DNA of 5,621 nt, taken from NCBI GenBank assembly GCA_026982585.1, contig JALSGW010000060.1, positions 1-5,621 of the forward strand, read 5' to 3'. The DNA comes from Alphaproteobacteria bacterium. GTDB taxonomy: Bacteria; Pseudomonadota; Alphaproteobacteria; Geminicoccales; Geminicoccaceae. Below the pieces are notes generated by a model. The model did no database searches, was not told the origin of the DNA, and was given only the letters and a program-made list of their open reading frames with translations. This document shows, piece after piece, positions 1 through 4,981 of this stretch. Position 1 is the stretch's first letter. Each line of letters opens with the position of its first letter. Position numbers and translations under genes: made by a program.

Positions 1-835
1 GCGGGACATCCAGCTGGCGTTTGCCCGGGCCAGCCGGCCGGGTCCCGTGGACGTCGATGACTCCCCTCTCGATCGCATGTTCCGGTGGGCCATGGAACAG
101 CAGCCGGATCGGCTCGAGGCCGCCGATCCCGGGCTGCTCGCCGGGTTGCGCAGGCGGCTTGGGGAGGTGGCGGAGGAGCTTCGGCCCCAACTCGAGCGGC
201 TCGCACACGGCCGGGCCTTCGTCGCCGCCGGTGTCGACCGGGAGATCGAGGAGGCGCTCGCGCCGGTGGTGCCGCTCGACGGCGGCGGGCGGCTTGTGGT
301 CCAGGAAACCCTGGCCTGTACCGCCATCGATGTCGACGGCGAAGGCCGCGAGGCCCTGGCGCTCAACCTCGAGGCGGCGGCGGAGGTGGGACGCCAGCTG
401 CGCCTGCGCAACATCGGCGGCCACATCGTGGTGGATTTCGTCACCCTCAAACGGGCGGGCGAGCGTCGGCGCCTCGAACAGGCGCTGGCGCGCGCCGTCC
501 GGGACGATCCCCAGATGGTGCAGATCCATCCGGTCGCAGGTCTCGGACTGGTACCGCTCACCCGCGCGCGCCGCGGGCGCAGCCTGCGCGAACGCTTCCG
601 GCGTCCCTGTGGGGTGTGCCGGGGCGAGGGATCGGAACCATCGCTGGAAGCCCGCCTCGACGAATTGTACTGGACCTTGCGGGAACTCCAGACGCCGCCC
701 GACCGCATCCGCACCGCGCCGGACCTGTACCGTTTCCTGACCGAGACGGGGCCGCATCCCTGGCTTTCGCAACCGGCACTCGTCCAGGACTCCGGTCTTC
801 CCGCCGGCACCTTCCGCATCGAGACCGCGCGATGA
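1..835 (+). CDS. RNase E/G family ribonuclease, 3' part (N-terminus outside window)
   Basis: Endoribonuclease of the RNase E/G family, cytoplasmic, acting in rRNA and mRNA processing. The frame is open from base 2 with no stop upstream, so the gene begins before the window and the N-terminal S1/RNA-binding part is missing; the GTG at 47 is only an internal Val codon. About 277 codons are present. The catalytic DNase I-like region is clear: an LVVQETLACTAIDVDGEGR segment followed by LEAAAEVGRQLRLRNIGG and IVVDFVTL, which align with RNase E/G by eye. The two Mg-binding aspartates (Asp303 and Asp346 of E. coli RNase E) are at 329-331 and 434-436. The Zn-link cysteines (CPxC in relatives) are kept as CGVC, codons 608-610 and 617-619. 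One departure is Asp at 335-337, where RNase E has Asn305. The protein ends soon after the Zn-link, so it is an RNase G-like short form without the RNase E scaffold tail. Its stop overlaps the yacG start. Confidence 0.9.
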   Translation, partial: RDIQLAFARASRPGPVDVDDSPLDRMFRWAMEQQPDRLEAADPGLLAGLRRRLGEVAEELRPQLERLAHGRAFVAAGVDREIEEALAPVVPLDGGGRLVVQETLACTAIDVDGEGREALALNLEAAAEVGRQLRLRNIGGHIVVDFVTLKRAGERRRLEQALARAVRDDPQMVQIHPVAGLGLVPLTRARRGRSLRERFRRPCGVCRGEGSEPSLEARLDELYWTLRELQTPPDRIRTAPDLYRFLTETGPHPWLSQPALVQDSGLPAGTFRIETAR

Positions 836-1044
836 GCGAGTCCGCTCCCATCCCGCCCGACCGCCGCACCGGAAAGGGCCGATGTCCGCTCTGCGGCCGT
901 CCGCGCTCCTCGACATGGCGCCCCTTCTGCTCCAGACGCTGCCGGGACGAGGACTTCCTGCGCTGGCTGGACGGCCGCTACCGGCTGCCGGTCGGGCGGG
1001 AGCAGGAGCAGGGTGAGGGCGAGCCGCCGCCCACAGGCACCTGA
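832..1044 (+). CDS. yacG: YacG, zinc-binding DNA gyrase inhibitor
   Basis: Small (70 aa) zinc protein of the YacG family. E. coli YacG binds the GyrB subunit and inhibits DNA gyrase. The family signature is complete: a CPLCGRP segment (Cys18, Cys21), then RPFCSRRCRDEDFLRWLDGRY (Cys33, Cys37), giving a C-x2-C...C-x3-C zinc site followed by the conserved D-x-x-RW-x-x-G-x-Y stretch. After residue 53 comes a Gly/Glu/Pro-rich tail with no recognisable fold. The start ATG at 832 overlaps the RNase stop in an ATGA junction and has no good Shine-Dalgarno sequence of its own, so translation is probably coupled to the upstream gene. RNase E/G next to yacG is a common alphaproteobacterial arrangement. 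Identification is firm; gyrase inhibition here is inferred from the family. Confidence 0.93.
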   Translation: MSESAPIPPDRRTGKGRCPLCGRPRSSTWRPFCSRRCRDEDFLRWLDGRYRLPVGREQEQGEGEPPPTGT

Positions 1045-1067
1045 TCCGACAGCGCCGGCGCGGCGGA

Positions 1068-1085
1068 GAGGGCCTGTGAGCCCTC
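1068..1085 (+). terminator. Possible weak stem-loop downstream of yacG
   Basis: A perfect 6-bp inverted repeat, GAGGGC (1068-1073) and GCCCTC (1080-1085), with a 6-base loop, lies 24 bases after the yacG stop. No T-run follows, so it is not a canonical intrinsic terminator. It may still stabilise the 3' end or assist termination. In DNA this GC-rich such stems arise easily by chance. Confidence 0.3.
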
Positions 1086-1105
1086 GTTCCAACCTGCTCC
1101 GCAAT

Positions 1106-1121
1106 TGGAATGTCCGTTCCA
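1106..1121. promoter_or_regulatory. Candidate IolR-type operator upstream of iolD
   Basis: Perfect inverted repeat TGGAA-N6-TTCCA, containing GGAA-N6-TTCC at 1107-1120. From memory this equals the motif reported for IolR, the RpiR-family repressor of inositol catabolism genes in Sinorhizobium. A further half-site TTCCAA at 1087-1092 forms a second inverted repeat with TTGGAA at 1105-1110. CGTTCCA occurs twice, at 1085-1091 and 1115-1121, 30 bases apart. The repeat sits 67 bases before the iolD start and about 10 bases upstream of the candidate -35. The link to inositol is an inference from motif plus downstream gene; no regulator gene is in the window. Confidence 0.5.
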
Positions 1122-1130
1122 GATCCTGCT

Positions 1131-1158
1131 TTGCCGGTGTGCGCGCTTGGCCTAGGAT
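1131..1158 (+). promoter_or_regulatory. Candidate sigma-70-like promoter for iolD
   Basis: TTGCCG (1131-1136) and TAGGAT (1153-1158) are separated by 16 bases and each match 4 of 6 consensus positions of -35 and -10. The expected start would fall near 1165, giving a leader of about 20 bases with a strong AGGAGGGG ribosome binding site. The location just downstream of the inverted repeat supports it, but the match is weak. Confidence 0.3.
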
Positions 1159-1176
1159 TGCGGGCGGCAGAGGGGC

Positions 1177-1184
1177 AGGAGGGG
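1177..1184 (+). promoter_or_regulatory. Ribosome binding site that fixes the iolD start
   Basis: AGGAGGGG lies 3 bases before the ATG at 1188, with the core GGAGG 5 bases away. An in-frame ATG further upstream at 1110 has no such site, lies inside the operator-like repeat, and would add 26 residues not seen in the family. The start at 1188 is therefore preferred. Confidence 0.75.
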
Positions 1185-1187
1185 CCA

Positions 1188-3032
1188 ATGGGCACGGTTC
1201 GCCTCACCATGGCGCAGGCGCTGGTGCGCTGGTTGATGGCGCAGCGGATCCGCATCGACGGGCGGGTGGAGCCGCTGTTTCCCGGGGTGTTCGCGATTTT
1301 CGGCCACGGCAACGTCACCGCCCTCTCCGAGGCGTTGGAGGCGGTGAAGGAGCGGTTTCCCACCTACCGGGGCCAGAACGAGCAGGGCATGGGGCTTGCC
1401 GCCTGCGGTTTCGCCAAGGCCAAAAGACGGCGGCAGATCCTGGTGTGCAGCTCCTCCATCGGACCGGGTGCCACCAATATGGTGACCGCCGCCGGCGTGG
1501 CCCACACCAACCGGCTGCCGGTGCTGTTTCTCGCCGGCGATGTGTTCGCGAGCCGGGCCCCCGATCCGGTGCTCCAGCAGGTGGAGCATTTCCACGAGCC
1601 CGCCCTCACCGTCAACGACGCCTTCAAGGCGGTGGTCCGCTACTGGGACCGCATCCAGCGTCCGGAGCAGATCCTCCAGTCGCTGCCGCAGGCGCTCGGG
1701 GTGATGCTCGATCCGGGCGATTGCGGGCCCGTGTTCCTGGGATTGTGCCAGGATACCCAGGCGGAGGCCTTCGATTATCCCGAGCGGTTCTTCGAGGAGA
1801 CGGTGCACGAGGTGCCGCGACCGCGTCCCGATCGGGGCCAGCTGCGGCGGGCTGTGGAACTCCTCATGGGGGCGCGGCGACCGCTTGTGGTCGCGGGAGG
1901 AGGGGTGCGCTACAGCGAGGCGGAGCAACAGCTCGCCCGGTTCGCTCTGCGCCGGGGGATTCCGGTGGCGGAAACGGTGGCCGGCCGGGGTGTGCTGGTC
2001 CACGATCATCCCGCCAACGTGGGGCCGATCGGCATCCTCGGGTCCAAGAGCGCCAACGAGCTCGCGGGCCGGGCCGATCTGATCCTGGCGGTGGGCACCC
2101 GCCTTCAGGACTTCACCACCTGTTCCTGGACGGTGTTCGCTCCCGAGGCGCGCATCCTGGCCATCAATGCGGCCCGCTTCGACGCCCTCAAGCACCGCGC
2201 CCAGCCGGTGGTGGGCGACGCACGGGTGGCCCTCGAGGAGCTCGACGAGGCCCTGGGCGACTGGCGGGCGCCCGCGGAATGGCTGTCCGAGGCACAGCAG
2301 CGCTACCGCGCGTGGAACGCCTATGTGGACCGGCGCACCGCCTTCACCAACGCCGAACGTCCCTCCTACGCCCATGTGGTGGGTGCGGTGGGCCGGGTGG
2401 CCGACGAGGAGGATCTGGTGCTCACCGCGGCGGGCGGACTGCCCGGGGAGCTGTGCATGAACTGGCGCGTGCGCCGGCCCGGCACCTTCGACTGCGAGTT
2501 CGGCTATTCCTGCATGGGCTACGAGATCTCAGGCGCGCTCGGCGCCAAGCTCGCCGATCCCGGGCGCGAGGTGTTCGCGTTGCTCGGCGACGGCAGCTAT
2601 CTGATGATGAATTCCGACATCTACACCTCGGTGCTGATGGGCCTCAAACTCATCGTGGTGGTGTGCGACAACGGCGGCTTCGCGGTGATCGACCGCCTGC
2701 AGCGGGCCAAGGGCATCCCCTCCTTCAACAATCAGCTCGAGGACTGCCGCATCCAGCAGCTCGAGCGGGTGGCGTTCGCCAAACACGCCGAGGCCATGGG
2801 CGCCATCGGCATGCGGGTGCACGGCATCGGCGAGCTCGAACAGGCCTTGCGGGAGGCCAAACGGGCCTCGCGCACGGTGGTGATCCACATCGACGTCCAT
2901 CCCCGCGACTGGACCGAGGACAACGCAGCCTGGTGGGAGACCGGCACGCCCGCCTGTTCCGAGCGCGAATCGGTGCGTGCCGCCTTTGCGGAACACGCGC
3001 GGATGAAGGCCCGCCAGCGGATCGGCGTGTAG
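1188..3032 (+). CDS. iolD: 3D-(3,5/4)-trihydroxycyclohexane-1,2-dione hydrolase (IolD)
   Basis: Thiamine-diphosphate enzyme that opens the ring of 3D-trihydroxycyclohexane-1,2-dione to 5-deoxy-glucuronate, a middle step of myo-inositol breakdown (EC 3.7.1.22); cytoplasmic. The 614 aa length is close to known IolD (about 640). The N-terminus RLTMAQALVRWL and the segments FAIFGHGNV, DPVLQQVEHFHEP and AGGGVRYSEA are typical of IolD rather than acetolactate synthase. Domains in order: Pyr domain (about 1-190) with the catalytic Glu65 in NEQG, a central Rossmann-like domain (about 205-350), and a C-terminal PP domain with the ThDP/Mg motif GDG (467-469) followed 25 residues later by Asn495. All expected catalytic features are present. 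The start has a strong ribosome binding site. No other iol gene (iolB, C, E, G, A) is adjacent, whereas iolD normally sits in an iol cluster, so the rest of the pathway must lie elsewhere if it is complete. The next gene is convergent, so this is probably a one-gene transcript. Confidence 0.92.
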   Translation: MGTVRLTMAQALVRWLMAQRIRIDGRVEPLFPGVFAIFGHGNVTALSEALEAVKERFPTYRGQNEQGMGLAACGFAKAKRRRQILVCSSSIGPGATNMVTAAGVAHTNRLPVLFLAGDVFASRAPDPVLQQVEHFHEPALTVNDAFKAVVRYWDRIQRPEQILQSLPQALGVMLDPGDCGPVFLGLCQDTQAEAFDYPERFFEETVHEVPRPRPDRGQLRRAVELLMGARRPLVVAGGGVRYSEAEQQLARFALRRGIPVAETVAGRGVLVHDHPANVGPIGILGSKSANELAGRADLILAVGTRLQDFTTCSWTVFAPEARILAINAARFDALKHRAQPVVGDARVALEELDEALGDWRAPAEWLSEAQQRYRAWNAYVDRRTAFTNAERPSYAHVVGAVGRVADEEDLVLTAAGGLPGELCMNWRVRRPGTFDCEFGYSCMGYEISGALGAKLADPGREVFALLGDGSYLMMNSDIYTSVLMGLKLIVVVCDNGGFAVIDRLQRAKGIPSFNNQLEDCRIQQLERVAFAKHAEAMGAIGMRVHGIGELEQALREAKRASRTVVIHIDVHPRDWTEDNAAWWETGTPACSERESVRAAFAEHARMKARQRIGV

Positions 3033-3036
3033 CTGC

Positions 3037-3063
3037 GAGGCGGCGGGGCGGGCCTTGCGCCTC
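3037..3063. terminator. Possible bidirectional stem-loop between convergent genes
   Basis: GAGGCG (3037-3042) and CGCCTC (3058-3063) form a perfect 6-bp stem with a 15-base GC-rich loop, inside the 49-base gap between the stops of iolD and the threonine aldolase gene. The position suits a shared terminator, but there is no T-run on either strand and the loop is long. No better terminator is visible in this gap. Confidence 0.3.
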
Positions 3064-3081
3064 CGATCCAGCCGGGCGTGC

Positions 3082-4125
3082 TCAGCCGTTCGCGATCTTG
3101 GCGAAGACGGCCAGCGCGCGGTCGATGTCGGACTCGCTCACCTCCAGGTGGGTGAGACAGCGGATGGTATCGTGTCCCACCGGCAGCACCTTGACCCCCT
3201 CCTCCTGGGCGCGGGCCGCGAATGCCTCGGCAGGCATGCGCAGGGTGCGGAAGTAGACGATGTTGGTCTGCACCCGTTCCGGTTCCACCGCAAGCGCGGG
3301 AAGTTCGGCGAGACCCCGGGCCAGCTTGCGGGCGAGCCGGTGGTCCTCGGCGAGCCGCTCGCGGTGATGCTCAAGCGCATAGAGCGCCGCCGCGGCCAGC
3401 ACCCCGGCCTGGCGCATGGCGCCGCCGTACATGCCCCGGAAGCGGCGCGCCCGCTCCACGAACGCCCGGCTTCCGGCCACCGCCGAGCCGACCGGGGCGC
3501 CCAGCCCCTTGGAGAAGCACACCGCCACACTGTCGCACAGGCCGGTCCAGGAGCGCTCGGGCATGCCCGCCGCCACCGCGGCGTTCCAGATGCGGGCGCC
3601 GTCGAGATGCACCCGCAGGCCGCTTTCCCGGGCGAGGCCGACCACCGCCCGGAAGGTCTCGAGCGGCCACACGGTGCCGCCGCCGCTGTTGTGGGTGTTT
3701 TCGAGGCACAAAAGCCGCTGCGGCGGGAACAGGTCCGGGGGGATGCGGGGCGGCGCCTGATGCAGCCGGCGCGCGAGCTCCTCGGGGCCGAACACGCCCG
3801 CGGCGGTGGGGATCGCCTGCACCGTCACCCCGGCGAGCGCCGCATGCGCACCCCGTTCGAACAGCAGCACATGGGCCTGGGCCTCGGCCAGGATCTCGTC
3901 GCCGGGTTCGGTCTGGGCGCGCAGCGCCAGCTGGTTGGCCATGGTCCCGGAGGGGACGAACAGGGCCGCCTCTTGGCCGAGCAGCTCCGCGACCCGCTCC
4001 TCGAGCCGTCGTACGGTCGGATCCTCGCGGTACACATCGTCCCCCACCTCAGCACGGGCCATGGCTTCGCGCATGGCGGGGGTGGGACGGGTGACGGTAT
4101 CGCTGCGCAGATCCACGACGTTCAC
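3082..4125 (-). CDS. ltaE: Low-specificity L-threonine aldolase
   Basis: PLP enzyme that cleaves L-threonine or L-allo-threonine to glycine and acetaldehyde (beta-eliminating lyase fold, aspartate aminotransferase-like); cytoplasmic. The 347 aa match the family length. The N-terminus DLRSDTVTRPTPAMREAM and the segments VGDDVYREDPTV, LENTHN and LDGARIWNA are diagnostic. The cofactor lysine is Lys206 in CFSKGLGAPVGS; Asp175 and Arg178 in HLDGAR contact PLP and substrate carboxylate in relatives; Ser59-Gly-Thr61 fits the phosphate loop; His85 corresponds to the active-site His. A GGAMRQ segment and a VTHLDV-like CLTHLEV near the C-terminus also fit. The start is GTG (4125-4123), preceded after 7 bases by a near-perfect Shine-Dalgarno AAGGGAGGT (4141-4133), so the unusual start codon is well supported. 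It lies 143 bases downstream of the DUF1013 gene on the same strand and converges on iolD. Whether the enzyme prefers L-threonine or the allo form cannot be read from the sequence. Confidence 0.93.
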   Translation of the reverse strand: MNVVDLRSDTVTRPTPAMREAMARAEVGDDVYREDPTVRRLEERVAELLGQEAALFVPSGTMANQLALRAQTEPGDEILAEAQAHVLLFERGAHAALAGVTVQAIPTAAGVFGPEELARRLHQAPPRIPPDLFPPQRLLCLENTHNSGGGTVWPLETFRAVVGLARESGLRVHLDGARIWNAAVAAGMPERSWTGLCDSVAVCFSKGLGAPVGSAVAGSRAFVERARRFRGMYGGAMRQAGVLAAAALYALEHHRERLAEDHRLARKLARGLAELPALAVEPERVQTNIVYFRTLRMPAEAFAARAQEEGVKVLPVGHDTIRCLTHLEVSESDIDRALAVFAKIANG

Positions 4126-4268
4126 CGCAAAAACCTCCCTTGCGCACCACAGCTGCCGGCATCAGAGGGGTGCCGCCCTAGGACTCCGCCCAGGCGGCCA
4201 CGGGCGGCGAGCCTAGCGCTTCAGGGCGGGGTTGGCGAGCGGCGCGGAAGGCGCGCCGGCGGGCGGCC
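4126..4268. other. Spacer between trcR and ltaE with inverted repeats
   Basis: This non-coding gap contains two imperfectly explained structures. GGCGCG (4241-4246) with CGCGCC (4252-4257) makes a 6-bp stem with a 5-base loop shortly after the trcR stop; there is no T-run on the reverse strand, so it is at best a weak terminator. GTGCCGCC (4170-4177) pairs with GGCGGCCAC (4193-4201) with one bulged base, and its loop contains a GACTC (4182-4186), a possible CcrM methylation site. No clear -35/-10 pair for ltaE is visible, so its promoter could not be assigned and read-through from trcR remains possible. Confidence 0.35.
4133..4141 (-). promoter_or_regulatory. Strong ribosome binding site supporting a GTG start of ltaE
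   Basis: Read on the reverse strand, AAGGGAGGT is nearly a full complement of the 16S rRNA 3' end and stands 7 bases before the GTG at 4125. It decides the start, and the encoded N-terminus then matches family members directly. Confidence 0.8.
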
Positions 4269-4853
4269 TCAGCCCTGGTCTTGCGGGGCCAGGCTCGCGG
4301 TTCCTTCCGTCCGCTTCTCGGCCTTCTCTTTCTCGGCGCGCGCCTGGGCCACCGCCTCGTCGAGTTCGCTCTGGCTGCAGAGACCGAGCAGCACCGGATC
4401 GCGCGGGCGGATCTCGGCGCTCTTCCAATGGGTGCGCTCCCGCACCGCCTGGACGGTGGCCTTGGTGGTGCCGAGCAGCTTGCAGATCTGTTTGTCCGAA
4501 AGCTCCGGGTGGTGCCGCAGCAGCCAGGCGATGGCGTCCGGTCGCTCCTGGCGCTTGACGAGAGGCGTGTAGCGCGGGCCCTTGCGGCGCGGCACCTTGA
4601 TCTGGTCGGCGATGGTGCGGGCCATCTCGAGGCGGGCGTTGGGATCCTTCTGGCAGCGCTCGATTTCCTCGCGGGTGAGGATGCCGGCGCCGATGGGGTC
4701 GAGGCCGCGGATGCCGGTGGCCACCTCGCCGTCGGCGATGGCCTTGACCTCGAGCGGATGCAGGCCGCAGAACTCGGCGATCTGCTCGAAGGTGAGGCTC
4801 GTATTCTCCACCAGCCACACCGCGGTGGCCTTGGGCATCAAGGGTCGGGCCAT
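4269..4853 (-). CDS. trcR: DUF1013 / TrcR family cell-cycle transcriptional regulator
   Basis: A 194 aa protein of the DUF1013 family, annotated as the cell-cycle transcriptional regulator TrcR and conserved across Alphaproteobacteria. The N-terminus PLMPKATAVWLVENTSLTFEQIAEFCGLHPLEV and the following IADGEVATGIRGLDPI are hallmarks. Two helix-turn-helix-like segments can be seen: about residues 20-40 (TFEQIAEFCGLHPLEVKAIA) and about 118-140 (LSDKQICKLLGTTKATVQAV), consistent with DNA binding. The C-terminus from about 163 is a charged Ala/Glu/Lys helix, then a short tail. The start ATG (4853-4851) is chosen because it gives the family N-terminus and has a GAGGAG site 9 bases upstream (4868-4863). 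The frame is open further upstream into the SDR gene, but that is a GC-rich accident. The upstream leader carries an unusual set of inverted repeats. Family assignment is firm; DNA targets and role here are inferred from the name only. Confidence 0.88.
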   Translation of the reverse strand: MARPLMPKATAVWLVENTSLTFEQIAEFCGLHPLEVKAIADGEVATGIRGLDPIGAGILTREEIERCQKDPNARLEMARTIADQIKVPRRKGPRYTPLVKRQERPDAIAWLLRHHPELSDKQICKLLGTTKATVQAVRERTHWKSAEIRPRDPVLLGLCSQSELDEAVAQARAEKEKAEKRTEGTASLAPQDQG

Positions 4854-4864
4854 CGCTTGGATCT

Positions 4865-4921
4865 CCTCAGAGCCGACTGGACGGTCGGACCACCGACCCG
4901 CAGGCTGGGTCGGAGCCGAGG
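4865..4921 (-). promoter_or_regulatory. Leader of trcR with alternating complementary segments
   Basis: In transcript order the leader has A CCGACCC (4913-4907), B GGGTCGG (4899-4893), C CCGACC (4888-4883) and D GTCGG (4877-4873). A:B (7 bp, 7-base loop) and C:D (5 bp) can form together. Alternatively B:C (6 bp, 4-base loop TGGT) can form, enclosed by A:D (5 bp), and then CCTC (4921-4918) faces GAGG of the ribosome binding site (4868-4865). The pairings are seen directly; that they act as an RNA switch, or as protein-binding half-sites in DNA, is inference. Confidence 0.4.
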
Positions 4922-4938
4922 GGTGCGCGGGCCGCGCG

Positions 4939-4953
4939 GTCCTCATATAGGAC
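4939..4953 (-). promoter_or_regulatory. AT-rich palindrome, possible -10 region/operator of trcR
   Basis: GTCCT (4939-4943) and AGGAC (4949-4953) flank the only AT-rich core, CATAT, in the gap between the SDR and trcR genes. On the reverse strand this reads CTATAT/TATATG, a plausible -10 about 90 bases before the trcR start. No convincing -35 is seen at the right distance, so the promoter call is weak. Confidence 0.3.
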
Positions 4954-4981
4954 GGCCCTCGCCCCGGGACCAGCGGCTCCG

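Noticed and set aside
1110..1187. Alternative upstream ATG start for iolD at 1110
   Set aside because: It has no ribosome binding site and lies inside the inverted repeat; the added 26 residues look non-coding. The ATG at 1188 has AGGAGGGG before it and gives the family N-terminus.
1045..1187. Possible tRNA-Phe after yacG, as I recall from other Alphaproteobacteria
   Set aside because: No tRNA acceptor stem, T-loop or anticodon arm could be recognised on either strand in this gap.
1152..2375. Long open frame (407 codons) on the reverse strand inside iolD
   Set aside because: It is antisense to a fully conserved ThDP enzyme. GC-rich codon bias leaves few stops in the opposite frames, and the predicted protein is low-complexity with no recognisable domain.
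1188..3032. Reading the ThDP enzyme as acetolactate synthase or sulfoacetaldehyde acetyltransferase
   Set aside because: The N-terminal RLTMAQALVRWL, the FGHGNV segment, DPVLQQVEHFH and the C-terminal region fit IolD specifically.
1013..3256. Forward open frame of 747 codons overlapping iolD in another frame
   Set aside because: The translation is Gly/Arg/Ala-rich noise, while the overlapping frame encodes IolD end to end.
3055..4572. Long open frame (505 codons) on the forward strand across ltaE and into trcR
   Set aside because: It runs antisense through two conserved genes and the gap between them, has an Arg/Gly/Ala-rich sequence with no motif, and is explained by GC skew of the real genes.
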